Below, piece by piece: positions 51,143 through 59,526 of a stretch of 64,000 nt of DNA. The stretch is taken from positions 186,001 through 250,000 of the forward strand of contig NZ_CP126279.1 of NCBI RefSeq assembly GCF_003234815.2. Reading direction: 5' to 3'. Every line of letters starts with the position of its first letter. Position 1 is the first letter of the stretch. The notes beneath the pieces are model-generated. The model did no database searches, was not told the DNA's origin, and saw nothing but the letters and a program-made list of their open reading frames with translations. The DNA comes from Curtobacterium sp. MCBD17_035 (GTDB lineage: Bacteria > Actinomycetota > Actinomycetes > Actinomycetales > Microbacteriaceae). Position numbers and translations under genes: made by a program.

Positions 51143-51511
51143 TCAGTCCTGCCAGCGGTCCCGCAGCGCCGCCACCGTCTGGTCGAACGACAGGCCGTCG
51201 TGGCGGGCCTGCTCGGCGAGGACCCGAGCGGCGGCGTCGACCGCCTCGGGCACGGCGGCAGGCCGGACCACGCGGGTCCCACCGCCGCGCGCCGTCGTGA
51301 CGAGACCGGCCTCCTCGAGCAGCCCGTAGGCCTTGGCGACGGTGCCGGGCGCGAGCCGGAGTTCGCCGGCCAGGCCGCGCACGCTCGGCAGGCGCTCGCC
51401 GTCGACCAGGTAGCCCGCGGCGATCTGCGCGGCGATCTGCGAGCGGACCTGCTCGTACGGCGGGACCCGTCCGCCGGCGTCGATCGCGACGAGGTGCCCG
51501 GTGCCGCTCAC
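51143..51511 (-). CDS. GntR-family transcriptional regulator (YtrA-like, short)
   Basis: A 122-residue GntR regulator. VPPYEQVRSQIAAQIAAGYL and RLPSVRGLAGELRLAPGTVA form the winged-helix domain, followed by a short tail without a large effector domain, as in the YtrA subgroup. These usually repress ABC transporter operons, but none is adjacent here. The GTG at 51511 overlaps the stop of the DUF1684 gene by four bases, so both are co-transcribed. Confidence 0.87.
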   Translation of the reverse strand: MSGTGHLVAIDAGGRVPPYEQVRSQIAAQIAAGYLVDGERLPSVRGLAGELRLAPGTVAKAYGLLEEAGLVTTARGGGTRVVRPAAVPEAVDAAARVLAEQARHDGLSFDQTVAALRDRWQD

Positions 51512-52167
51512 CGCACGTCCTCCGCCGCCACCACGCCGGAGCGCTCGCCCACGGGGATCGGGACGGGGACGGTGTTGCCGGGCGGCGCGAGGGGGCACGC
51601 CCATGCCGGGTCGTAGGCGCACGACGGGTTGTACGCGAAGTTGAGGTCGACCACGAGGGAGTCAGGGGTGCCACCGAGGTCCGCGCCCTTGATCGTGTCG
51701 AGCAGGTAGCGACCGCCGCCGTACGTGCCCCCGGGGCGTCCCGCGTCGGCGTCCTTGACGGGCACGAACAGCCCACCGCCGTACCCGGCGTGCGCCCAGA
51801 CGTCGAGCGGTCCGACGTCGGGCACCCGCACCAGGCCGACGCGATCGAAGGCGACGATCCCGTCGGTGCCGGTCGGGACGTCGAGGTGCGCGGGCTCGGT
51901 CGGCTCGACGGCGAGCTCGAACCGCCAGTCGGGGTCGTACGCCGCCACGGGCAGCCCGGTGAACCCCACAGTGTCCTCGGGGAGGAGCGGGCTGGCGGGG
52001 TGCTCCGCGAACATCGCGTCGCGTCCGGCCCGCCACAGCGCGTGCGCCTCGGCCGGGTCCCCGACCGCACGGACCCTGCGGTACAGGTCGAAGGTGCTGC
52101 GCCGCCAGTCGATCGTGGCGAAGGTGGCGGCGGTCGTCTCGTCCACGGCGGTGCTCGCGTCGGTCAC
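51508..52167 (-). CDS. DUF1684 family protein
   Basis: A 219-residue protein of the DUF1684 family, with FDLYRRVRAVGDPAEAHALWRAGRD-type content near residue 22, SPLLPEDTVGFTGLPVAAYD, GGLFVPVKDADAGRPGGTYG and the conserved C-terminal NFAYNPSCAYDPAWACPLAP. The family is widespread but functionally unassigned. The GTG at 52167 lies seven bases after a minus-strand TACCCT, indicating a leaderless transcript. It is followed by an overlapping GntR regulator. Confidence 0.87.
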   Translation of the reverse strand: MTDASTAVDETTAATFATIDWRRSTFDLYRRVRAVGDPAEAHALWRAGRDAMFAEHPASPLLPEDTVGFTGLPVAAYDPDWRFELAVEPTEPAHLDVPTGTDGIVAFDRVGLVRVPDVGPLDVWAHAGYGGGLFVPVKDADAGRPGGTYGGGRYLLDTIKGADLGGTPDSLVVDLNFAYNPSCAYDPAWACPLAPPGNTVPVPIPVGERSGVVAAEDVR

Positions 52168-52267
52168 GGGGGCGAGGGTACGCCCGACGGCGATCCGGTG
52201 CCCTCCGCCGTCCACAGGGCGCGCCAGCCGCGCCCGGCTCTGGTCGGCGTCTCCGGAGGACGGAGCA

Positions 52268-52759
52268 TCAGACGGGGGATCGGCCGCGCGCCGCCCAGGT
52301 CGGCGCGAGCATCCGCATGCGCAGGCCGCGCCACTGCCACACCACCCACATGCCCGGCCACAGCGCGACGCCGAGCCCCCACGGCCGCGTGCGGTACACG
52401 AGCCGGTCGTGCAGCAGGGTCCGTCCGTGCGCGGTCGCCGTGGCCGCCATCCGGTGCCGGATCGTCATCCGCGCGAACAGGCCGGAGATCCCCCCGCCGA
52501 CGTCGCGCTGCACGGGCACGCCGTCGACCTCGTACCGCTCGAGGTGCACGTGGGTCGCACCGCTCGGCAGCACGCCGAACGCGTCCGCCCGGACCCGGTG
52601 GGGCTCGTCGGGGGTCCACCGCTCCGGGAACCCGCCCGGTTCGAGCGACCGGTACACCAGCAGGGGGCGGGTCACGGCGACCATCACGGCGGGGTCGAGC
52701 AGGGCCTCCCGGACCGTGGCGACCGGGGCGTCCAGCACCACGCGGAGTCCGACGTGCAC
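52268..52759 (-). CDS. SRPBCC-fold protein
   Basis: A 163-residue protein resembling polyketide-cyclase/START-like (SRPBCC) proteins: it begins VHVGLRVVLDAPVATVREALLDP and continues with HVHLERYEVDGVPVQRDVGG and RHRMAATATAHGRTLLHDRL. Its ligand is unknown. The GTG at 52759 lies 7 bp after the stop of the acetyltransferase gene, with GAGG just upstream, so the two form an operon. A longer upstream frame would overlap the acetyltransferase and is compositionally unlike a protein. Confidence 0.68.
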   Translation of the reverse strand: MHVGLRVVLDAPVATVREALLDPAVMVAVTRPLLVYRSLEPGGFPERWTPDEPHRVRADAFGVLPSGATHVHLERYEVDGVPVQRDVGGGISGLFARMTIRHRMAATATAHGRTLLHDRLVYRTRPWGLGVALWPGMWVVWQWRGLRMRMLAPTWAARGRSPV

Positions 52760-52766
52760 GGTTGCC

Positions 52767-53408
52767 TCAGGCGTGCCGGCCGGCGTGCCGACCCTCGTGG
52801 CGGCTGCCCGCGCGGCGGTCGTGGGCGGCGAGCCGCTCACGCAGACCGAGCCGGACCGTGGGCCACTCGCCGTCGGTGATCGAGTAGACGACGGTGTCGC
52901 GTCGACTGCCGTCCGGCCCGAGCCGGTGGTTGCGGAGGACGCCGTCGAGCTTCGCGCCGAGCCCCTCGATCGCGGCACGCGACTGCCGGTTGTGCCAGTG
53001 CGTGCGGAACTCGACCGCGATGCACTCCCAGACGTCGAACGCGTGGGACAGCATGAGCAGCTTCGCCTCGGGGTTGACGCCCGTGCGCTGCGCCGAGCGC
53101 GCCAGGAACGTCGCGCCGATCTCCACGTGCCGGTTCAGCTCGTCGACGTCGAGGAACGTGGTCGCCCCGACGACCCGACCCGTCGGACGGTCACGGATGG
53201 CGAACGGGACCATCGTGCCCGCCGCGTGCTCGGCCAGCCGACGGTCGATCTCGCCCTCGACCTCGGCCGGGCGGGGCACGGACGTGTACCAGGTGCGCCA
53301 GAGGTCCCCGTCCGCCACCACGGCCCGCAGGTCGTCGGCGTGCTCGTGTCCGAGCGGCTCGAGCGTGACGCGGTCGCCGATGAGGGTCGGGATCGGGTCG
53401 ATGTCCAT
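52767..53408 (-). CDS. GNAT-family N-acetyltransferase
   Basis: A 213-residue GNAT acetyltransferase of the RimJ/RimL-like group. VTLEPLGHEHADDLRAVV opens the domain, VGATTFLDVDELNRHVEIGA and FLARSAQRTGVNPEAKLLML form the acetyl-CoA region, and FRTHWHNRQSRAAIEGLGAK the later core. The C-terminal 15 residues are His/Arg-rich. The acceptor is unknown. The ATG at 53408 lies six bases after a minus-strand TAGCAT and is only 35 bp from the divergent GTG at 53444. Confidence 0.87.
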   Translation of the reverse strand: MDIDPIPTLIGDRVTLEPLGHEHADDLRAVVADGDLWRTWYTSVPRPAEVEGEIDRRLAEHAAGTMVPFAIRDRPTGRVVGATTFLDVDELNRHVEIGATFLARSAQRTGVNPEAKLLMLSHAFDVWECIAVEFRTHWHNRQSRAAIEGLGAKLDGVLRNHRLGPDGSRRDTVVYSITDGEWPTVRLGLRERLAAHDRRAGSRHEGRHAGRHA

Positions 53409-53443
53409 GCGGCGATGCTAGTCGTCGCGGCTACAGTGACGGG
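53409..53443. promoter_or_regulatory. Fully overlapping divergent leaderless promoters
   Basis: A minus-strand -10 TAGCAT (53415-53420) serves the acetyltransferase gene, and a plus-strand TACAGT (53432-53437) serves the ComB-like gene. With only 35 bp between start codons, each RNA polymerase footprint would cover the other promoter, so the two transcripts should compete. Confidence 0.6.
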
Positions 53444-54073
53444 GTGCACGAGCGTGGACAGACGAAGTACCAGGTCCGGTTCGGGTGGGGCGCCGCGGGC
53501 GCGGGTCGCATCGCCGCCGACGCCCACGTGCTCGTGTGGGTCGACGTCCTCCCGACATCGGAGGTCCGGGCCGTCCTGCCGCTCCTCCCCGCGGGCCCCG
53601 AGGTCGTGCACGCGGGACTCGCGGACGCGGACCTCGTGGCGGAGCGGGTGCTGGGCCTCCAGGCCGCACTCGGTGACCGGTGCGTCGTCGCCGTGGTCGG
53701 CGCCGGTGTCGACGACGACGCGACGGCCGGCGGTGCGGCGCCGTCGCTCGAGGACGCCGGGGAGGCCGTGGCCGATCCCGCCGGCGCACCCGAGCCCGCC
53801 GTCGAGGACCTCCTCGCCGCCGGCGCGGTGGTCGACGCGCTCGCCGCTCGGGGCATCGACCACACGTCGCCCGAGGCCGCCGCGGCCTGCGCCGCGTACA
53901 CGGGCCTGCGGCGTGCCGTCCGGCACCTCCTGACGGCGTCGGTGAGCGCGACGATGCTCGACGCGGTCGGCCGTCACGACCTGGTGGAGGCGGCGCTCGC
54001 CGCCCCCGCGACGCTGCGGACCCTGCGCGCCGGGGGCGCCGGCGGCGGACGGGAACACGGTCGCCGCGGGTAG
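53444..54073 (+). CDS. ComB-like protein (2-phosphosulfolactate phosphatase family)
   Basis: A 209-residue protein resembling the ComB family: YQVRFGWGAAGAGRIAADAH, HVLVWVDVLP in the position of the ComB VVIDVLR strand, and the C-terminal AAAACAAYTGLRRAVRHLL. ComB removes phosphate from 2-phosphosulfolactate in coenzyme M synthesis, a pathway actinobacteria are not expected to use, and the metal-site segment DVLRAT is altered to DVLPTS. The true function is therefore unclear. The GTG at 53444 is six bases after TACAGT (leaderless). DUF427 follows. Confidence 0.7.
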   Translation: MHERGQTKYQVRFGWGAAGAGRIAADAHVLVWVDVLPTSEVRAVLPLLPAGPEVVHAGLADADLVAERVLGLQAALGDRCVVAVVGAGVDDDATAGGAAPSLEDAGEAVADPAGAPEPAVEDLLAAGAVVDALAARGIDHTSPEAAAACAAYTGLRRAVRHLLTASVSATMLDAVGRHDLVEAALAAPATLRTLRAGGAGGGREHGRRG

Positions 54074-54131
54074 CGTTCCACCACGGGAACGCGGTCGCCC
54101 GGGCCGCGGACCGATCGACCCAGGAGGAACC

Positions 54132-54434
54132 ATGAAGGCCGTCGCCAACGGCACCGTGATCGCCGAGGCCCCGCAGGAGGACCTCATCCAGATCGAGGGG
54201 AACTGGTACTTCCCGCCGGCGAGCGTGCGGACCGACCTGCTCGAGGAGTCGGACACGCCGTACCACTGCCCGTGGAAGGGCGACACCCAGTACTTCACGG
54301 TCCACGCCGGCGACCAGGTCCTGCCCGACCGCGCGTGGTCGTACCCGGACCCGATCCCGTCGTCGTTCGACCGCGTCGGCAAGGACTACAGCGGCTACGT
54401 CGCGTTCTGGAAGGAAGTCCAGGTCACCGACTGA
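54132..54434 (+). CDS. DUF427 family protein
   Basis: A 100-residue DUF427 protein: MKAVANGTVIAEAPQEDLIQ, IEGNWYFPPASV, TPYHCPWKGDTQYFTV and KDYSGYVAFWKEVQV are the signature of this small single-domain family of unknown function. AGGAGGAA precedes the ATG. A -10-like TAGCGT at 54071-54076 overlaps the stop of the ComB-like gene and could give it its own promoter. It is convergent with the NRAMP gene. Confidence 0.9.
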   Translation: MKAVANGTVIAEAPQEDLIQIEGNWYFPPASVRTDLLEESDTPYHCPWKGDTQYFTVHAGDQVLPDRAWSYPDPIPSSFDRVGKDYSGYVAFWKEVQVTD

Positions 54435-54515
54435 CCTGACGCGTGCCCCGCGGCCGGATCCGGACGTCCCGGGTCCGGCCGCGCTGCGTGCGGGGACGGG
54501 GGCCGGAGGCCTGCC

Positions 54516-54576
54516 TGCGGGCCACTCGGACGGCAGGCAGGGGCGTGCGGGCCACCTCGGACGGCAGGCAGGGGCG
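54516..54576. repeat. Tandem 30/31-bp duplication in a convergent gap
   Basis: A unit starting TGCGGGCCACTCGGACGGCA at 54516-54545 is repeated with one inserted C at 54546-54576. Each copy carries GGCAGGC, which can pair with GCCTGCC at 54509-54515. It resembles a terminator whose right arm was duplicated, lying between the DUF427 and NRAMP genes. Confidence 0.7.
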
Positions 54577-54583
54577 TGCGGGC

Positions 54584-55813
54584 TCAGCCGTGCAGCGTCA
54601 GCCAGATGAGCGCGACGTTGAGCGCGACGATGACGACCGCGATCACCGACGCGAGCACCCGCGTCCCGATCGCGTTGACGTCCGGCCCCATGAGGCTCCG
54701 GCGGGACGTGTACGCGACGAGCGGCACGACGGCGAACGCGATGCCGAAGCTGAGGACCACCTGGCTCACCACGAGCAGGACGGTCGGGTCGACCGCGACC
54801 GCGAGGAGCACCAGGGCGGGTACGAGCGTCAGGAGGCGCCGGAGCAGCAGCGGGATCCGGACGTGCAGCAGGCCCCGCATGATCTCCGCCCCGGCCATGC
54901 AGCCCACCGAGGTCGACGCCAACCCCGACGCGAGGAGCCCGACCGCGAACAGCACGCCCACGACCGGACCCAGGTGTGCCGTGATCGCACGCTGGGCACC
55001 GGCGATCGTGTCGGTGCCCCCGACCCCCTGCAGCGTCGCGGCCGCCAGGACGAGCATCGCGACGTTGACCCCGCCCGCGACGACGAGCGCGAGCCCGACG
55101 TCCCAGCGGGTGGCGCGGAGCACCCGTCGGCGCTCGGTGCCCGGCGCGGCCGCCGCGTGCCGGTCCCGGCTCAGCGCGGAGTGCAGGTAGACGGCGTGCG
55201 GCATGACCGTCGCGCCGAGCATCGACGCCGCGAGCACGACCGACCCCGAGCCCTCGAACCGCGGCACGAGTCCTGCGAGCATCGCCGACGGTGACGGATC
55301 GGTGAACACGAGGCCGGCGCAGAACCCCACGGTGAGCACGGCGAGCATGCCCGAGACGACGACCTCGAACGTCCGGGCGCCCCGGCGGGACTGCACGGCG
55401 AGCACGACGACCGACACGATCCCCGTGACGACCCCGCCGACGAACAGCGGGAGCCCGAACAGCAGGTGGAGCGCCAGTGCGCCGCCGATCACCTCGGCGA
55501 CGTCGGTGGCCGCCGCGACGACCTCGGCCTGGGCCCAGAACAGCAGTCGCGCGGGGCGGCGCATGTGCGCGCCGAGCACCTCGGGCAGTGAGCGACCCGT
55601 CACGATGCCGAGCTTCGCCGACAGGTACTGCACGACCACCGCGCTCGCGTTCGCCGCGACGAGCACCCAGAGCAGCAGGTACCCGTAGCGCGCGCCGGCG
55701 GTGAGGTTCGCGGCGACGTTCCCCGGATCGACGTACGCGATCGCCGCGACGAACGCGGGCCCGAGGAGTGCGAGACCGCCCGCCCGCCGACGCTCCGGCC
55801 GCGGGTCGGTCAC
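54584..55813 (-). CDS. mntH: NRAMP-family divalent metal transporter
   Basis: A 409-residue membrane transporter with about 11 helices. The metal-site motifs are visible: DPGN in helix 1 (AIAYVDPGNVAANL) and MPH in helix 6 (GATVMPHAVYLHSALSRDR). It should import Mn2+ or Fe2+ with protons across the cytoplasmic membrane. The GTG at 55813 overlaps the stop of the CGNR gene by four bases; an in-frame ATG at 55882 would lie deep inside that gene. The upstream regulator-like protein may be co-expressed with it. Confidence 0.87.
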   Translation of the reverse strand: MTDPRPERRRAGGLALLGPAFVAAIAYVDPGNVAANLTAGARYGYLLLWVLVAANASAVVVQYLSAKLGIVTGRSLPEVLGAHMRRPARLLFWAQAEVVAAATDVAEVIGGALALHLLFGLPLFVGGVVTGIVSVVVLAVQSRRGARTFEVVVSGMLAVLTVGFCAGLVFTDPSPSAMLAGLVPRFEGSGSVVLAASMLGATVMPHAVYLHSALSRDRHAAAAPGTERRRVLRATRWDVGLALVVAGGVNVAMLVLAAATLQGVGGTDTIAGAQRAITAHLGPVVGVLFAVGLLASGLASTSVGCMAGAEIMRGLLHVRIPLLLRRLLTLVPALVLLAVAVDPTVLLVVSQVVLSFGIAFAVVPLVAYTSRRSLMGPDVNAIGTRVLASVIAVVIVALNVALIWLTLHG

Positions 55814-56499
55814 CGTGCTGCGACGCGCGCGCGGTGCGCGCGGACCTTCTCGCGGTTGCCGCACCGTTGCATCGAGCACCACCGCCGGGTGCCACCGCGC
55901 GACCCGTCGTGGAACACGAGTCCGCAGTCGGCGGCCGCGCAGCGGCTCAGCCGACCGGCGTGGTCTCCCTCGACGCCGTCGAACCCGACCTCGGTGAACA
56001 GCGCGACCGCGTCACGCGCGATGCTCGACAGGGCCTGCGCGAGTCGGACGCGGTTCGCACCGGCGCGACGACGCCCTCCGGCGAGGGTCGGCGGGACGTC
56101 GGGCAGGGCGGCGAACAGGTTGACGGTGTCGATGTCGTCCGGGCGCGGTCTGACCGGGCCGGCGGGTGCGCGGAGGCCCGCGGCCACGACGCTGCCGCCG
56201 GCCGTGACGACGGGCGGTGGTGCCGCGGCGACCGCGAGGCGGGCGATCGCGCCCCGGAGCTCGCGCGCGTCGTGCAGTTCACGCTCGCCGGCGCCGACGT
56301 CCACCGGTTCGGTGTGCTCGGACAACCACTGGTCGAGGTCGGCGGGCGTCGCGAGCAGTTCGCCGAGGTGCGCCCGCGGCCGGAGTCCGTCCGGGTCGTC
56401 GGCGAAGCCGCCCGTGTGGGCGAAGTCGAGCGCGATCCGGCCCGCGTCGAAGAACCACGTCCCGCCGGACTCGGTCCTGATCTGCTGCCCGGTGTGCAC
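55810..56499 (-). CDS. CGNR zinc-finger protein (ABATE domain), probable regulator
   Basis: A 229-residue protein with an N-terminal ABATE-like domain (GRIALDFAHTGGFADDPDGL, then a helical region) and a C-terminal CGNR zinc finger: CAAADCGLVFHDGSRGGTRR followed by WCSMQRCGNREKVRAHR. Such proteins are presumed transcriptional regulators. I chose the GTG at 56499, seven bases after a minus-strand TAGCGT (leaderless); a GTG at 56508 would overlap that -10. It overlaps the NRAMP gene by four bases, suggesting linked metal control. Confidence 0.83.
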   Translation of the reverse strand: MHTGQQIRTESGGTWFFDAGRIALDFAHTGGFADDPDGLRPRAHLGELLATPADLDQWLSEHTEPVDVGAGERELHDARELRGAIARLAVAAAPPPVVTAGGSVVAAGLRAPAGPVRPRPDDIDTVNLFAALPDVPPTLAGGRRRAGANRVRLAQALSSIARDAVALFTEVGFDGVEGDHAGRLSRCAAADCGLVFHDGSRGGTRRWCSMQRCGNREKVRAHRARVAAR

Positions 56500-56538
56500 G
56501 GACACCACGCTAGTCGGTTACGTCGCAGCCGGTTCAGA

Positions 56539-57006
56539 TCAGGCTGCGCGCTCGGGTGTGCGGCGCTGCCAGGTGATCCCGTGCCGGGGGTCGTATCGCC
56601 GCGAGCACCGCGCGCACGCCATCGGGCGGTTCGGGGTGCGGTACCGGAAGTGCTCGTGGCCGGCCGGGCACGTCCCGACCCACGGCGCGAGTTCGCTCGC
56701 GATGGGCCCGTCGTGCAAGCGCGAGCCGACGTACCCGATGGCCCCCGCTGCCCGTCGCCATGCCGGACCGTGGCCGGCGCGGGCACCCGCGAGCGCGTGG
56801 GCGACCTCGTGCAGGAGCACCTGCCGGACCTCGTCGTCGGTCGAGCGCAGGGCGATGTACCGGCTGACGGTGATGCGGCGGCGGCCGAAGTCGCACTGCC
56901 CGGCGCGGGTCTTCGCGTTGTCGAGGTCGAACGACCAGCTCCCGGGTTCCAGGTGGGCGTCCATGACCGCGGCGGCGATCTGCCGGACGCGGTCCAGGTC
57001 GCTCAC
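56539..57006 (-). CDS. SprT-like zinc metalloprotease-fold protein
   Basis: A 155-residue SprT-like protein. The zinc motif is LLHEVAHALAG (HExxH), with HGPAWRRAAGAIGYVG carrying the third His, and a C-terminal zinc ribbon TCPAGH and ACARCSRRYDPRHG. Related SPRTN proteins cut DNA-protein crosslinks; the bacterial role is not established. The GTG at 57006 overlaps the stop of the TPR gene (GTGA), so the two are co-transcribed. Confidence 0.87.
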   Translation of the reverse strand: MSDLDRVRQIAAAVMDAHLEPGSWSFDLDNAKTRAGQCDFGRRRITVSRYIALRSTDDEVRQVLLHEVAHALAGARAGHGPAWRRAAGAIGYVGSRLHDGPIASELAPWVGTCPAGHEHFRYRTPNRPMACARCSRRYDPRHGITWQRRTPERAA

Positions 57007-57701
57007 CGGGGCAGGTCCCTCCTCGCCGCGGCGGCACGCACGGCGTCGGCTGGATCCGAGCGTCGCGAGGACGAGGGGTTCTGCAGGTGGGCACGCATCG
57101 CTTCCTCCACCGCGGCCTTGAGCGCGCTCGTCCGCTCCGGTGATGCCCCCGCGGCACGGAAGGCGTCGTGGGCGCGGTTGAGTGCGGCGCGGGCCTCCTC
57201 GTAGCGGTTCAGTTCGTACAGCGACCAGCCCTCGAGCTCGGCGGCGGCACCCTCGAGCTCGTACCACTCCTCGATCGCGGCGGTGCCCCGGGCGGTCGAG
57301 GCCTCGGTCACCGCGCGCTCGAACCGGCCGAGGTCGTGCAGCACGTGCGCGCGTCGGATGCGGGCGGACACTCCGTCGGCGCGGTCACCCGTGAAGAGAG
57401 CGAGGCGGAACCCCTCCTCGGCCACGGTGAGGGCCTCGTCGAGCCGACCGAGCAGCCGGAGCAGTTCGGCCCGCTCGGCGAGCGCTGCCGTGCTGCGGTT
57501 CTGGCCGAGGCGCTGCAGTCGCTCCTGCACGAGGGCGACGTCCACGGCGGGACGGAGGCTGATGGGCGCGAACGTGCTCCCGGGGCTGACTCCGGCGGTC
57601 CGCGGCCGCAGGTCCACCGGGTCGGTGTCCCGGGGGCGTCGGTCCGCGCGCGGGTCCCGGGGGCCGGTCGGGCCGGTCGGGTCGGTCGGGAGGGGGCACA
57701 T
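57003..57701 (-). CDS. Tetratricopeptide-like hypothetical protein
   Basis: A 232-residue protein with a Pro/Arg/Asp-rich first 60 residues followed by helix pairs that resemble TPR repeats: ALAERAELLRLLGRLDEALTV, RIRRAHVLHDLGRFERAVTE, LEGWSLYELNRYEEARAALN and a final degenerate repeat. TPRs mediate protein contacts; the partner is unknown. The ATG at 57701 lies eight bases after a minus-strand TACCCT (leaderless). It is coupled to the SprT-like gene downstream. Confidence 0.75.
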   Translation of the reverse strand: MCPLPTDPTGPTGPRDPRADRRPRDTDPVDLRPRTAGVSPGSTFAPISLRPAVDVALVQERLQRLGQNRSTAALAERAELLRLLGRLDEALTVAEEGFRLALFTGDRADGVSARIRRAHVLHDLGRFERAVTEASTARGTAAIEEWYELEGAAAELEGWSLYELNRYEEARAALNRAHDAFRAAGASPERTSALKAAVEEAMRAHLQNPSSSRRSDPADAVRAAAARRDLPR

Positions 57702-57765
57702 CAGGAACGAGGGTAGCCCCGTCGACCTGCGTGCGGGGTGCACTGCGCCCGCTCGGCGGCGACCG

Positions 57766-58533
57766 TCAGCGGGTCGCTGCGGCGACGACGGCCGTGTAGA
57801 CCGCGCCGAAGGCGATCGGCCCGAGCACGGCGACGACCACCGCGATGATCCCGAACACGCGGCCGCGGTCCTTGGCGATCGCGATGATGCCCTGCACGAG
57901 GGCCCAGATCCCGAAGGCCGTGCCCACGAGGGCGAGGAGACCGCCGGTCGCGATCCCCGCGAGCACGGACGGGTCCTGGCGGATCTTCGCCTGGAGCTCC
58001 GACTGGTCGACCACGCCGCCACCGCTGCGGATCTGGTCGGCGAGGCCGGGGATGTGCACCAGGCCCTGGCCGAAGACGATCCCGCCGACGATCCCGAGCG
58101 CGAGCGCCACGATGCCGGCGATGAGCGCGATCACGCCGAGTCGACGGGACGGTCGCGCGCCGCCGGCGCTCGCCCACGCCGCGCTGCCGCCGGACGGCTG
58201 CCCGTAGGGGTGCTGCGCGTACGGCTGCCACTGCGGAGCGCCGTGCTGGGTGTCGCCCTGGTGCGGCTGGCCGTACTGGGGCTGGCCGTACTGGGGCTGG
58301 CCGTACTGCTGGCCGTCGGGCTGTTGGCCGTACTGCTGCCCGTCGTGCTGCTGGCCGTACCGGGGCTGGCCGTCCTGCGGTGCCGGGTCCTGCCGCTCGC
58401 CGTACCGGGGCTGCCCGTCCGGCTGCTCGCCGTACCGCGGCTGCCCGTCCCGCGGGGCCTCACCGTGTCGGTCGGCGTCGGGCTGCGGCAGGCGCTCCCC
58501 CCACCGGGGTGCGTCGCGGTCGTCGTTGCTCAT
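57766..58533 (-). CDS. DUF4190-type membrane protein with Gln/Tyr-rich repeats
   Basis: A 255-residue protein. The N-terminal 115 residues are disordered, with repeats such as DGQPRYGE and QYGQPQYGQPQYGQ. Two membrane helices follow (LGVIALIAGIVALALGIVGG and a pair near the C-terminus), with VLAGIATGGLLALVGTAFGI between. DUF4190 proteins are membrane proteins of unknown function. The ATG at 58533 is preceded by GGGGAA; an in-frame ATG at 58593 is possible. The repeats make the DNA of 58250-58440 locally repetitive. Confidence 0.75.
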   Translation of the reverse strand: MSNDDRDAPRWGERLPQPDADRHGEAPRDGQPRYGEQPDGQPRYGERQDPAPQDGQPRYGQQHDGQQYGQQPDGQQYGQPQYGQPQYGQPHQGDTQHGAPQWQPYAQHPYGQPSGGSAAWASAGGARPSRRLGVIALIAGIVALALGIVGGIVFGQGLVHIPGLADQIRSGGGVVDQSELQAKIRQDPSVLAGIATGGLLALVGTAFGIWALVQGIIAIAKDRGRVFGIIAVVVAVLGPIAFGAVYTAVVAAATR

Positions 58534-58626
58534 GGCGGTTCCCCACTCGTCCGGGTCGGTGCGACGCCGGGGTCCCGGCGGCACTGCGCTCATCCTGGCA
58601 GGACCGGCGGCCCAGCGGCAGGGGAC

Positions 58627-59466
58627 TCAGCGCCCGCTCGTGAACACGGACCGGTTCGGCTCCGGGGACCCGGTCGCGGTGTCGTCCGACACGACGGCCG
58701 CACCGGCGATGAGCGCGGTGAGTTCGGCGCCGTGCACGACCTTGCTCGGGAGCGGGTCGGACGCGAACCGTCGGGGCATGTCGGCGAACGGCAGTTCGGT
58801 CGGCGAGGCGAGGAGCACCACGTTCCCGAACCGCCGCCCCTTGAGCATCCCCGTGTCCGCCACGGCCGCCACGGAGGGCAGCACGGCCTGCAGCGTCGCG
58901 AGCTGCCCGCGCACGAACGCCAGGCCGGCACCGTCCGCCGCGTTCACCGCGATGATCCCGGTGGGCGACAGGAGCGCGGCGAGCTCCCGGTGGAACTCGA
59001 TGCTCGTCACGTGGGCCGGCGTCGTCGAGCCGCTGAAGACGTCGACCACGGCGAGGTCGACCGTCCCGGCGAGACCCGCGGGCAGCCGTTCGAGCACGGC
59101 GCGGGCGTCGCCGTACCGGACCCGGATGGACGCGTCGCGAGGCAGGGGCAGCTCCTTGCGCACCAGGTCGACGAGGTCCCGCTCGAGTTCGATCACCTGC
59201 TGGCGGGACCCCGGGCGGGTGGCCGCGACGTACCGTGGCAGCGTCAGCGCCCCGGCGCCGAGGTGCAGCGCGGTGATCGGCCCCGACGGCAGCAGGTCGA
59301 TCGCGTGGCCGATCCGCCGCACGTACTCGAAGGCCAGGTGGGTGGGGTCCTCGAGGTCGACGTGCGACTGCGGGGTGCCGTCGACGATGAGCGTGTACGA
59401 CCCCGGGCGGTGCCGGTCTGGCTCGATCACGGCGATGCCGGCACCGATGCGGATTGCGTCCTCCAT
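58627..59466 (-). CDS. Spermidine synthase-like methyltransferase-fold protein
   Basis: A 279-residue protein of the spermidine synthase (SpeE) fold. ITALHLGAGALTLPRYVAAT is the nucleotide-binding glycine region, QQVIELERDLVDLVRKEL the following strand, and VRYGDARAVLERLPAG with VVDVFSGSTTPAHVTS the active-site region. Many actinobacterial members lack the residues for polyamine transfer, so synthase activity is uncertain. The ATG at 59466 follows GCGGAGG; an ATG 21 codons upstream is less likely. Confidence 0.8.
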   Translation of the reverse strand: MEDAIRIGAGIAVIEPDRHRPGSYTLIVDGTPQSHVDLEDPTHLAFEYVRRIGHAIDLLPSGPITALHLGAGALTLPRYVAATRPGSRQQVIELERDLVDLVRKELPLPRDASIRVRYGDARAVLERLPAGLAGTVDLAVVDVFSGSTTPAHVTSIEFHRELAALLSPTGIIAVNAADGAGLAFVRGQLATLQAVLPSVAAVADTGMLKGRRFGNVVLLASPTELPFADMPRRFASDPLPSKVVHGAELTALIAGAAVVSDDTATGSPEPNRSVFTSGR

Positions 59467-59526
59467 GCCCCCATCCTCCGCCTTGCCCCGACGAGCACGA
59501 TCACCACCCGCCTGCACCCCGGTCCC

